Shown here piece by piece: positions 9,036-17,370 of a stretch of DNA of 64,000 nucleotides. The notes below the pieces were generated by a model. That model worked only from the letters and a program-made list of their open reading frames with translations. It was not told the origin of the DNA and did no database searches. The position numbers and the translations under genes are program-made. The stretch spans positions 434,001 through 498,000 of the forward strand of contig NC_014216.1 in assembly GCF_000092205.1 (NCBI RefSeq), read 5' to 3'. How positions within the stretch are numbered: the first letter of the stretch is position 1; the number at the start of each line of letters is the position of its first letter. This DNA is from Desulfurivibrio alkaliphilus AHT 2 (GTDB taxonomy: Bacteria; Desulfobacterota; Desulfobulbia; Desulfobulbales; Desulfurivibrionaceae).

Positions 9036-10070
9036 CTAGTTGTCGCCATTGTTGCTGAATGCAGCGTTTCGAGGTTTCGCAAGTGTTCCCGGTCCAGGCT
9101 CTTCAGCCTTTCCCTGCAATATTGAAGGTGTGAGGCGGTTGATCAGGTAAAGGGGGCGCTGTTTGGCTTCGTTGAATAATCTTCCGAGGTATTCGCCAAT
9201 CATGCCCAGGGCCATTAATTGGACTCCCCCCAGGAAGAGGATTACGACCATCAGCGAGGGATAGCCGCGGACGGGGTCACCGAAGATCAGAGTTTTGTAA
9301 AATACCAGTATGGCGCCGATGAAGGCGCCAAAAGCGGTCAGCAGGCCGACATAGGTGGCAAGTTTAAGGGGGGCGATGGAAAAAGATGTGAATCCCTCGA
9401 GGGCGAAGTTCCATAGGCGCCAGTAGCTCCACTTACTTTTGCCGGCGAAACGGGGTTCGCGCTGATAGGGGACCGCCACTTGAGTGAATCCAACCCAGGC
9501 GAAGAGCCCCTTCATAAAGCGATGCCGCTCTCGCAGCAGCCGCAGTGCTTCGACGGCCCGCCGGCTGAGAAGGCGGAAATCGCCGGTGTTCTCGGGAATC
9601 TTCACTCGGCTGAGGGTGTGTATGGCACGGTAGAAAAGCCTCGCCGTTGTTTTTTTTAGCCACGTTTCGCCATCTCGGGCAATTCGTTGAGCAAACACTA
9701 CATCGTAGCCATCCTGCCATTTTTGGATCAGTTCCGGAATCAATTCCGGAGGGTCCTGCAAGTCGGCGTCTATTACGACCACCGCGTCGCCATGGGCATG
9801 GTCCAGCCCGGCTGACATAGCGATCTCTTTGCCAAAATTTCGGCTCAGGTCAATAATCGCCACCCGAGGGTCATTGAAATTGCTGATAATTTCCAGCGAA
9901 TTGTCGGTGCTGCCATCGTTGACGTAAATGATCTCCCACGCAGCTTTCAACAAGCCATCGAGGACGGTGATGAGGCGGTGCTGTAGTGTTGGCAGAACCT
10001 CCGCTTCATTGTAAACCGGAACCACCACAGTAAGCGTGAATGTCTGGTCTTCCATAACTCCCCTTAACAT
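9036..10070 (-). CDS. gtrB: GT2 polyprenyl-phosphate glycosyltransferase (GtrB/Dpm1-like)
   Basis: A 344-residue protein with an N-terminal GT-A domain: VVVPVYNEAEVLPTL, YVNDGSTDNSLEI and the metal-binding VVIDADLQDPPELIPEL (DAD near residue 103). Two C-terminal membrane helices follow (YVGLLTAFGAFIGAIL and VVILFLGGVQLMALGMIGEY). This is the GtrB/Dpm1/ArnC architecture, which makes polyprenyl-phosphate sugar on the cytoplasmic face. The start could instead be the Met 5 codons in, since a ribosome site is not decisive. A GtrA flippase lies upstream, and the third cassette gene is broken downstream. Confidence 0.9.
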   Translation of the reverse strand: MLRGVMEDQTFTLTVVVPVYNEAEVLPTLQHRLITVLDGLLKAAWEIIYVNDGSTDNSLEIISNFNDPRVAIIDLSRNFGKEIAMSAGLDHAHGDAVVVIDADLQDPPELIPELIQKWQDGYDVVFAQRIARDGETWLKKTTARLFYRAIHTLSRVKIPENTGDFRLLSRRAVEALRLLRERHRFMKGLFAWVGFTQVAVPYQREPRFAGKSKWSYWRLWNFALEGFTSFSIAPLKLATYVGLLTAFGAFIGAILVFYKTLIFGDPVRGYPSLMVVILFLGGVQLMALGMIGEYLGRLFNEAKQRPLYLINRLTPSILQGKAEEPGPGTLAKPRNAAFSNNGDN

Positions 10071-10216
10071 CCCGTTTTGAAAGCCATCTGTGTTTTTTAA
10101 TAACTATCGGTTGGTGCCAGGATGGCTTTGACCAATATCACGAAATTCGTCATCAGCGGTCCCGAGCATTTCAGCGGCTCATCCTTGACCGTTAAAGCCC
10201 ATTTTGCAACAGACTG

Positions 10217-10642
10217 TTATGGTTCGACGACGCTTTTTCTGAATGTCCAATGGCGGTTGCAAAAAAAATTCCACACTAGAACGCAAGCTGTGGCCAATAC
10301 CTGGCTGATAAGGTAGTGCATCCATATTACGGCCAGGGCCATAATAAGAGTGTTCAGGCAGAGTCCGACCAGAGAAACAGACAGAAACTTCGGCAAGGCC
10401 TCGAGGTGTGGGTTTCTGCACCTGAAGGTTACATGGTAATTGAGAAAATAGTTGGTCAGGGCGCCGCCGGTGAAGCCGGCCATCGAAGCGGTAACAGGGG
10501 ATACTGCCAATAACTGGACAAGAACGATAAGGATAAAGAAATGGACCGAGGTGCCGATGATCCCAACCGAGGAAAAAAGCACAAACTGGCTGATGACCTG
10601 CTTGTTGTCAACTCCGGCCATTAGTTTCCCGATTCCGTTCAT
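10217..10642 (-). CDS. gtrA: GtrA-family polyprenyl-phosphate-sugar flippase
   Basis: A 141-residue protein with four membrane spans. GtrA features are visible: QFVLFSSVGIIGTSVHF at the first helix, NYFLNYHVTFR between helices 2 and 3, and the C-terminal NFFCNRHWTFR. GtrA proteins are thought to flip the polyprenyl-linked sugar made by GtrB so that a periplasmic GtrC can add it to a glycan. The order gtrA, gtrB, broken third gene fits a glycan side-branch module. Confidence 0.9.
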   Translation of the reverse strand: MNGIGKLMAGVDNKQVISQFVLFSSVGIIGTSVHFFILIVLVQLLAVSPVTASMAGFTGGALTNYFLNYHVTFRCRNPHLEALPKFLSVSLVGLCLNTLIMALAVIWMHYLISQVLATACVLVWNFFCNRHWTFRKSVVEP

Positions 10643-10713
10643 CGCTCATTCCTGACATTCGGTTCTCACAACCAACAGCATAAAATTTTAACAGCCTTGC
10701 CGGTCGTGCCTGG

Positions 10714-12750
10714 CTATTGCGGCAACACCCGGAACACCCGGGCGGTTGGAAAATTGTTGTATATTTCTTCAAAATAGCGGCGGTCGTAGTTGCCGAGCAA
10801 ATACTGCTGGTTGAAGTTGCTGGCAAAGAGCCGGTCTTCCACCACCTGGACCTGGTAGATCTGGTGGTCGTGCATCACGATCTGGAGGTAATAGCGGGCG
10901 TCCGGGTGGTAGTCCCGCCGGTTCAGCACCTGGCCGTTGTTGATGAACAGCACCGCGACCAAGGGCACGTCGACGACGCCGTCGCTGATTACGCCACGGT
11001 CCAGGTCGGCGATGCCCTCGGCGCATTTGTAGATGTTGCCGACCCGGGAAGTGCAGTTCCAGCGCTCGTACCAGAGAATGTCGCCCGTTTGCCGGTGGTA
11101 GTCCCAGGTGCCAAAAAGAGAAATCGACCCGAATTTGCGGATCATGTCGTCGGTGTAAAGGATATGGACGCTTTCGCCGCGGAACTCGCCGGGGTAAGTA
11201 AAAACCAGCTCTTTTAAGGCGGAGGCGGAGATATCTTCCTGCACAATGAGTTCTTCCAGGGTTGCAAAGCCATGATCTTCCAGGTAGGCGAGCAGGGCCG
11301 TCAGTTCTTCCTGGCTGGAGGAAGTCAAGGCCTTGGCGATCAGGGCGCTGCGCAGGCCGCCGTGGAGTGAGCCGTCGTGATAAGTGGCGAAATTCCCGAT
11401 TTCCATCAGGGGGTAGCCAATATCCCACCAGGTGAGCATTGCCGAGTGCCGGGGCACAAGTTTTTTGATTTCCAGCAAAGAGCGCGTGGTCTCCAGGGGG
11501 ATCGTCGGGGTGGGCTGCCGGTAAAAGCCGGTATGGGCGGCTGTGGCAAAGAAAATGCCAAACATCAGTGCCACTGCCGCCAGGTTGACGGCCGGTGGCG
11601 GCAGGTGCAGCCGTTCGCCGGCCTTCCTGGCAGCCAGTTCGATCATCACCCCGGCCCCGACCCCGATAAAAGGGGCCAGATACATGGCAAACCGCACCGG
11701 GCCGAACAGCGACCAGAGCCCGATGAGAATCATCGGGGTGACCAGAACCATCCGCCGGAACTCCCGAACATAAAGGTAAATCAGGCCCGCCAGCCCTGCG
11801 ATGATCACCGGTGCAAAGCCGTGAATACGTTTTAGCACCAGCCAGGGGTCTTTAACCTGGGCTTCGGCGATTTCGCCCATAATATCCGGCCAGGCGATCT
11901 GGCCGGTGGGGGGTGGTAAAAAATAGGCCTGCAGGAAATTAAGCAGCGATCCGACGCTGTGCAAGGCGTAGATGGGGCCGGAGGCCAGGATGAAGACCGC
12001 TGTAATCAGCAGAATCTGCCGCAGAGAAAGGCGGCTTAAAAGCAGGTAGAACAGGATGAAGACCAGGTGAACCAGCATCAGGGCCGGTTGTTCATACCAC
12101 CAGTTGTAAAGGTACATCATCATCCCACCGCCGACTGCCAGGCCGAGGTTGGTGGCAAGTGAGCGGTCGCGGCTCATGGGCATGATGAAACAGGCCACCG
12201 CCAGCGGAAAAAACAGATTGAGCAGATCGGTGTCCAGGTAGCCCATCAGGCTGCGCTGGTAGTAAGCGAGGCTGAAAGTACCCACCAGACCCCCGAATAT
12301 TGCCGCCAGTCCGAAATCGAGCCGATTGAAATAGATGACGAGAGGAAAAATAAAAAGTCCGCCCAGGACTGAAACGAGCAGCAGGCCCGATCGGTAATAG
12401 TCACCTCCGGTTAGCTTTGCCCCCTTGCTGATCAGCCAGGCCAGCAGGTTGGGGTCGTGATATTCCGGCAGGTCGGGATAACCTCTGGTGGGGTTGGATA
12501 AACCCCGGCCCAGTTGACCATCGTCGAGATCCCGGGCCATTTTCAGCCAGTAGTAGGCATCCCGGGACGCCATGGGGGGGACCGATTCGACAAAATATTC
12601 GTCGTGCTGCGCCTGCCAAAGTCGGTAATCGGCTTCTTTCTGATAAACTGACAGGCCATAAACCGCGATGGCACAGAGCAAAAGCAGCAAAGCTAGCTGA
12701 TGATTCCGGATGAATAACCGTAAGTTGGTCAATGATCCGCTCCTGGTCAT
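10714..12750 (-). CDS. STT3/PglB-type oligosaccharyltransferase
   Basis: A 678-residue protein with about 12-13 membrane spans and a C-terminal periplasmic domain, the size of Campylobacter PglB and archaeal AglB. The family's catalytic features can be placed: the first loop Asp in SRDAYYWLK (D64), the second-loop pair in YLDTDLLNLFF (D173, D175), an acidic external-loop 5 segment near E293-E296 that could hold the TIXE glutamate, Arg in GPVRFAMY (R353), and a WWDYG-like acceptor-binding motif, WWDIG (441-445). It should transfer an assembled lipid-linked glycan to Asn in N-X-S/T sequons of exported proteins. Its neighbours make the glycan and also numerous secreted cytochromes, which are plausible acceptors. 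Confidence 0.9.
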   Translation of the reverse strand: MTRSGSLTNLRLFIRNHQLALLLLLCAIAVYGLSVYQKEADYRLWQAQHDEYFVESVPPMASRDAYYWLKMARDLDDGQLGRGLSNPTRGYPDLPEYHDPNLLAWLISKGAKLTGGDYYRSGLLLVSVLGGLFIFPLVIYFNRLDFGLAAIFGGLVGTFSLAYYQRSLMGYLDTDLLNLFFPLAVACFIMPMSRDRSLATNLGLAVGGGMMMYLYNWWYEQPALMLVHLVFILFYLLLSRLSLRQILLITAVFILASGPIYALHSVGSLLNFLQAYFLPPPTGQIAWPDIMGEIAEAQVKDPWLVLKRIHGFAPVIIAGLAGLIYLYVREFRRMVLVTPMILIGLWSLFGPVRFAMYLAPFIGVGAGVMIELAARKAGERLHLPPPAVNLAAVALMFGIFFATAAHTGFYRQPTPTIPLETTRSLLEIKKLVPRHSAMLTWWDIGYPLMEIGNFATYHDGSLHGGLRSALIAKALTSSSQEELTALLAYLEDHGFATLEELIVQEDISASALKELVFTYPGEFRGESVHILYTDDMIRKFGSISLFGTWDYHRQTGDILWYERWNCTSRVGNIYKCAEGIADLDRGVISDGVVDVPLVAVLFINNGQVLNRRDYHPDARYYLQIVMHDHQIYQVQVVEDRLFASNFNQQYLLGNYDRRYFEEIYNNFPTARVFRVLPQ

Positions 12751-12819
12751 TGCTGATGGTGTTGTTGCCGGGTCTGTTAAGTGCCGGGCGTGGTTTCGCG
12801 AGTGTTTATGGACCTGTCT

Positions 12820-15462
12820 TTACCAGTCGTCGCGCACCAGGCGCAAAGGCAGTTTGCCGCTTTTGATACTGGCGTTGACGGTGCCGGAGCCGAAATCGAC
12901 GCTCCAGGCGGCGTGCCCGAGCACGGCATAAGGTGAAGAAGTCCAGAAATATTGCGCCGGGGTGCCGGGAAAGGCCTCTTGCCTGATGGCCGGCAGGGAG
13001 CGCTGGGTAGCCACCAGCGCTTCCAGTTCGTTCTTGTTGGGCAGCCGCCAGTCGTTATGGCCGGCGAACTCGAAAGCGGCGGCGGCCTGCAGGGCTTCCT
13101 GCCAGGTCAGCGCCGTGGCCTGTCCGGTGCATTCCTGGCCGTCCCAGGTTTGTCCGAGGCTGCAGCGCAGCCATTGCAGGCCGGTGATGTTGTGGCGCAC
13201 GGTCCCGTCGTCGTAGTAGGTGAATTCCTGGGCCGCGCCCGGGGCAAATTCCGGGTGGGCGCCGCCGAAGGTTACCGTTCGGCCCTGAACCAGCCGCAGA
13301 TGGTAGCTCTGTTCCTTGGCGGCGGGGTAGCTCTCGCCGTAACGGAAATAGACCTGCCAGGCCGAGCCGGGCTGATCGGCGAAGGTGGTGGCGGTCCAGT
13401 AATGATCGGCCTGGGTGTGGGGGAAAAAAGTGGTTTCGGCGGCCGGGTCATGGCGGCTGTTATTGACAATAGACAGCAGTTCCCGGCGGGTCGGCAGCCG
13501 CCATTGCCGGGTGCCGCACAGTCCTGTTTCATTGAGCAGCTCGACGTAAGCCGCGGTGTCGCAGTCGCTGCCGGTGCAGTGGCCGCCGTCGGCCAGGCCG
13601 ACATAGCCCTGGGTGCCGTTACCGTCCGGCTGGTACCAGCTGTAAGTATGGCCGGCCCCCCGCCGGCCGCCGATGTTTTTAACTTCCCACAGCAGGCCGG
13701 TGACATTGTCGCGGACGCAGGCCCAGTTGTCGGGGCCGTCGCCCAGGGCCGGGTTGGGTGGGCATCGGCCTTCGCCGGCCTTTTCGCCGCTGGCACAGAC
13801 CCGGGTAAAATCAAAGCCGCCGCTGCCGCTGCCGCGCTTGGGCAGTAGCCGGGCTTGGGCTGCGGCATCACGGCCGAGATGGCCGTCCTGGTCGGGATGG
13901 CCGGCGGCCAGTTGCTCGCAGCCGGCTACGCGGTCCGCCCTTATCCCTTCCCGGCCGTGGTTGTTGCGCTCATCGGCACACCAGTCGATGCCGGTGTCAT
14001 TCAGGCCGCCGAAAGGCGCGGCGCTGATGGGGTCCGAATATTCGGTCCTGCCGTTAACCGGCCGGACTGCCAACTGGAACCAGTATGTTAAATCGTTGAT
14101 CAGGGCTTCGGCCCGGTGTGGCGAAGTTACCGCCGGCTCGGCCAGGCCCGCCGCGAAAGCTCGGCAGTCGGCGGCCCCGGCGGCGGGAATTTCTTCCCGG
14201 GCCCGGCAGAGGTTGAAAGCGGCCCCGGGAAAATCCTCGTGGTTCCAGGTCAGTTCAATATTGTTCCGGCCAATCCTGGCCTGCAGCACCGGGATGATGG
14301 CGCAGCTTATCTCCACCTCGCCCACGTCGCGGCCGGCCAGCACCCCGCTTGCATTTTCCACCTCGCAGCGCCAGTTGTCACCGGGGGCCGGACCCTGGAG
14401 GCTGATCAGGTAAGCGCTGCCGTCTTCCAGGGGGGTGGGAAAGAGAAAATCTCCGTCCCCCGCAAGGGTCAACGGGTCTGCCTCGTTGTTGTGCAGGACG
14501 ATCTTTTGGCCCGGCGGTAGGCCGGTCAGTCGGCCTCCAATCCGAAAAGTGTCGATGACGCACGCTACCTCGATGTCGTTTACCTCCTGCCGGTTAATCA
14601 CCCCGTGTCCCTCCCGGACGGTGCAGGTCTGGGAGGGGGCAGCAGGTTGGCGGCTGATCGTGATTTGGTAAGGGGTGCCGGTGGGGTGGGGTTCGGCGAA
14701 AAAAAATGGACCGCCGGTGGTGATGATCAGCTGCTCATCCTGGTTTTGCAGCCGCAGTTCAGTGCCCTCGACCAGGCCGTCGACCCGGCCGCCTATGCGG
14801 TAGGTGTTGGGGGCGAAAACGGCACGGACGGTGAGTTCTCCCCGTGCGATATCCTGGCGGCCGGCCGCGGTCACCCCATCGCTCCAGCCCACAAAATGGT
14901 GATCTTCGGCGGCCACGGCCCGCACTGCCTCGCCGGCTTGGCCGTATTCCACTACTTGCCGACTCTCGCCGACAATCTCTCCCGCCCCCTCAACTTCATA
15001 CTGCAACGGGTACCGGTTGGGGGCAAAGGCGGCGGTTACCGTCAGGTCCGCGGTCACTTCCTGTTCCTGCCGGGCGGCGGTGGTCAGCCCGTCGCTCCAG
15101 CCGGTAAAGTGGTAACCGGGGTCGGCAACCGCCTTCACTGCACTGCCGCTGCCGCCCTGGGGCACCTGTTGCCGGGCCCGGCCCTCGATGGCGCCGTGTT
15201 CACCGGCCTGGTAGGTCAGCAAGAATTCGACCGGTTCCACCGGGATGGGGGGAGGGGCCGGTTCCGTCTCCAGTGCGGTTTGCTCCTCCAGCGCGACTTC
15301 GGCCTCCAGTGCTGTTTCGGCGGGTACCTCCGGCGCCGGAACTTTTTCCTCCCGCTGGTCGCATCCTCCGGCCAGAAGCAGCAGGAGCAGCATGATTGCC
15401 AGGCGGCTGCAAAGAGTGAGGCCGCTGGTTGACGGTTTGTCGGCGGTTGGGGGGAATCTCAT
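12820..15462 (-). CDS. Large lipoprotein with InlB-like repeats and two Lcl/DUF1566 domains
   Basis: 880 residues with a lipobox, LLLLLLAGGCDQ (Cys near residue 34). After a Glu/Pro-rich linker come two beta repeats of divergent InlB type (GYHFTGWSDGLTTAAR and HHFVGWSDGVTAAGR with VTAAFAPN-like ends). Two repeats starting TFRIGG/TYRIGG...VACVIDT follow, then an FN3-like segment (ELTWNHEDFPGAAFNLCRA). The C-terminal half holds two DUF1566 domains, with VTGLLWEVKN...WRLPTRRELLSIV and ITGLQWLRC...WRLPNKNELEALV. Such proteins are surface-exposed and often adhesive. It lies at the far end of the cytochrome locus, transcribed in the same direction. Confidence 0.8.
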   Translation of the reverse strand: MRFPPTADKPSTSGLTLCSRLAIMLLLLLLAGGCDQREEKVPAPEVPAETALEAEVALEEQTALETEPAPPPIPVEPVEFLLTYQAGEHGAIEGRARQQVPQGGSGSAVKAVADPGYHFTGWSDGLTTAARQEQEVTADLTVTAAFAPNRYPLQYEVEGAGEIVGESRQVVEYGQAGEAVRAVAAEDHHFVGWSDGVTAAGRQDIARGELTVRAVFAPNTYRIGGRVDGLVEGTELRLQNQDEQLIITTGGPFFFAEPHPTGTPYQITISRQPAAPSQTCTVREGHGVINRQEVNDIEVACVIDTFRIGGRLTGLPPGQKIVLHNNEADPLTLAGDGDFLFPTPLEDGSAYLISLQGPAPGDNWRCEVENASGVLAGRDVGEVEISCAIIPVLQARIGRNNIELTWNHEDFPGAAFNLCRAREEIPAAGAADCRAFAAGLAEPAVTSPHRAEALINDLTYWFQLAVRPVNGRTEYSDPISAAPFGGLNDTGIDWCADERNNHGREGIRADRVAGCEQLAAGHPDQDGHLGRDAAAQARLLPKRGSGSGGFDFTRVCASGEKAGEGRCPPNPALGDGPDNWACVRDNVTGLLWEVKNIGGRRGAGHTYSWYQPDGNGTQGYVGLADGGHCTGSDCDTAAYVELLNETGLCGTRQWRLPTRRELLSIVNNSRHDPAAETTFFPHTQADHYWTATTFADQPGSAWQVYFRYGESYPAAKEQSYHLRLVQGRTVTFGGAHPEFAPGAAQEFTYYDDGTVRHNITGLQWLRCSLGQTWDGQECTGQATALTWQEALQAAAAFEFAGHNDWRLPNKNELEALVATQRSLPAIRQEAFPGTPAQYFWTSSPYAVLGHAAWSVDFGSGTVNASIKSGKLPLRLVRDDW

Positions 15463-15502
15463 GTGAGCAGTACCGAAAAGCTGTTGAGGCGATGGCCGTT
15501 AA

Positions 15503-16042
15503 TCAGGTGCGCAGCCGGTTAAGGACTGCCTTCTGGCGAGCGGCGGCGGCCGCCGCTTCTTCGTTTTCCAGGGTGTTGATGATCCGTTCCAGTTGTCGCT
15601 GATGCTGTTTTATTTCCGCCAACTGCAGCCGGAGCTCGGCGGCGGTTTCGTTGACCTGGGTGGCTACATCGGTGAGGATGTCGTTGCGGCGCAGGGTGAT
15701 CTGGGTGGTCAGGTCGCCGCCGTGAATGGCGTGCAACCCCTGCTGAATCCGGTAAATGGGTCCGGCGATTTTCTGGGGCAGAAAAAAGGCCAGCACCATG
15801 CCGCTGACCAGGCTGATCAGGGCGCCGGCAAAGATCACCGGCAGCAGCAGGTCGCTCACCCGGCGCAACTGGATATGGGCGGTGTAAAACGATTCAGAAA
15901 TTTCCTGGCGGGCGTAAAAGTAAAGAATCAACACGGCCACCGTAGCGCTGAGCACAATCACCCCGAAGATTCGCGTCAGCAACCAGTACTGGAACTGCCT
16001 CTTGACGGCCAGGTTGAGTTTTTTGCGTTTTTTGGTGGGCAT
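15503..16042 (-). CDS. Small two-helix membrane protein with HAMP-like domain
   Basis: A 179-residue protein: Lys/Arg-rich N-terminus, membrane helix at about 24-44, a short periplasmic segment, and a second helix at about 67-90. A HAMP-like region (PQKIAGPIYRIQQGLHAI...GDLTTQITLRRND) and an Ala/Glu-rich coiled coil follow. No kinase, methyl-accepting or cyclase output domain is attached. It may be a membrane signalling or scaffolding protein for the adjacent cytochrome operon. The function is unknown. Confidence 0.7.
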   Translation of the reverse strand: MPTKKRKKLNLAVKRQFQYWLLTRIFGVIVLSATVAVLILYFYARQEISESFYTAHIQLRRVSDLLLPVIFAGALISLVSGMVLAFFLPQKIAGPIYRIQQGLHAIHGGDLTTQITLRRNDILTDVATQVNETAAELRLQLAEIKQHQRQLERIINTLENEEAAAAAARQKAVLNRLRT

Positions 16043-16109
16043 GGTTAACTCCTTGTTATTTTTTGCGGCTCCTTAGAAGGAAATGCCTGAAGTTTTTTAT
16101 ACCGGCGCT

Positions 16110-17315
16110 TTAACGCATGTTCTGGTGGCAGCCCAGGCACAGTTCACGCTGGCCGGATCGGATCAGTATATACGCGTTGCTGGAGCCGTGCCGGCGATGA
16201 CAGGAGATACAGGTTATGCGGCCATCGGGCAGGGTGGGGTAAGTCGGCGGTATGACCATGCCCGGTGGTGGATAAACATTAACCGGGTGGGTGGCGGTGC
16301 CCAGACGCCCTTGGTGGCACTGGATACAGGCGGTAATGGTGGTGTCGGCCTGGCTGTTGAGCATGCTGTGGTCCGCTTTCTCCTCCGGCTCCATGGTTTG
16401 CTGGTCGGTTATCAGCGCTGTTTCCTGCCGGGGTGGGCCGCTGCTGCCCACCGCCACCATGGCCGGTTGCTCAAAAGTCAGTTGCAGTAAAAAATTATCG
16501 CCGTGGCGTTGATAAATAATCTCCGGCTCCGCCTGCCGGCTGTCGGTTTCGGCCGGGGAAAGGCTGGTTGATGGTTGTGAGCCGAGGCGGGGGCTGGTGG
16601 TGGTGAAGGTCAAGGTTTCAGATTCCTGCCGGCGCCCGAAAAGATCGCGGGAAACGGCGGCAAAGTGGTAGGTCTGGTTGGGCTGCAGGTCGCGCAGTAC
16701 CACTTGATGGCGCCGGCCTAGCCGGTTGTGGGCCGGGGAGGTACGGTTCAATTCCGTGCTCCCGTAGCGTACCCGAGCGTCGCTGATGCTGTCGGTCTGC
16801 CAGCCGATGGTGGCCGTGAGGAAGAGCCCGCGCCGAATTTCCAGCACCTGGAGCTCGGTGATCACCGGCGCTCGGCCCCGGTCGGCAACGCTATCGATGC
16901 CGGCCAGGGGCGGCACAAGTAGTTCCCAGCGTGCAGGTAAACGGCGATTGCCGCGGGTTTCAACCACCAGCCTGCTTTTCAAGTCTTCGCCCCCCACCAG
17001 GAACCAGTGGTTGGTATCTGCCAGCAGGCTGTCTCCCAGCCACTGCACGGTTTCGTTTTCCGGCGCGGCGGCCTGCTGCGGCGCTGCCGGCAACACTTCT
17101 TTCAAGCTGGAAGGCGAGTGGCAACTGGTGCATTGGCCGCGGTTGAAGACGGGATGCTGATAAAGCCGGAAAGTGTCTCTTTCCAGGGCGGAGTTGTGAC
17201 AGTTACGGCATTGCTTAAAGTCCGGATCGGCCGCCGAGGCCGGTGGCAAAAAGACTAACACAACTATTACCAGGAGCAGGGGCGGCAGTTTTTTTGCTTG
17301 GGGCAGTCTGTTCAT
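16110..17315 (-). CDS. Exported pentahaem cytochrome with FN3-like domain
   Basis: About 401 residues from MNRLPQAKKLPPLLLVI, which gives a clean signal peptide ending PPASAA; a longer frame adds 12 codons. Five CXXCH sites are visible: CRNCH and CTSCH near the N-terminus, and CIQCH, CISCH and CLGCH at the C-terminus. The roughly 200-residue middle has no haem and resembles an FN3 domain (IGWQTDSISDARVRYGS...DLQPNQTYHFAAVSRD). A haem-FN3-haem layout is unusual and suggests a protein that bridges partners in the envelope. It is 55 nt downstream of the octahaem cytochrome. Confidence 0.87.
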   Translation of the reverse strand: MNRLPQAKKLPPLLLVIVVLVFLPPASAADPDFKQCRNCHNSALERDTFRLYQHPVFNRGQCTSCHSPSSLKEVLPAAPQQAAAPENETVQWLGDSLLADTNHWFLVGGEDLKSRLVVETRGNRRLPARWELLVPPLAGIDSVADRGRAPVITELQVLEIRRGLFLTATIGWQTDSISDARVRYGSTELNRTSPAHNRLGRRHQVVLRDLQPNQTYHFAAVSRDLFGRRQESETLTFTTTSPRLGSQPSTSLSPAETDSRQAEPEIIYQRHGDNFLLQLTFEQPAMVAVGSSGPPRQETALITDQQTMEPEEKADHSMLNSQADTTITACIQCHQGRLGTATHPVNVYPPPGMVIPPTYPTLPDGRITCISCHRRHGSSNAYILIRSGQRELCLGCHQNMR

Positions 17316-17370
17316 ATCTTTTTGTGAGAGTTCAGGCTTTGCAGTAAACAACCTTATCCCTTTCCCTGAA

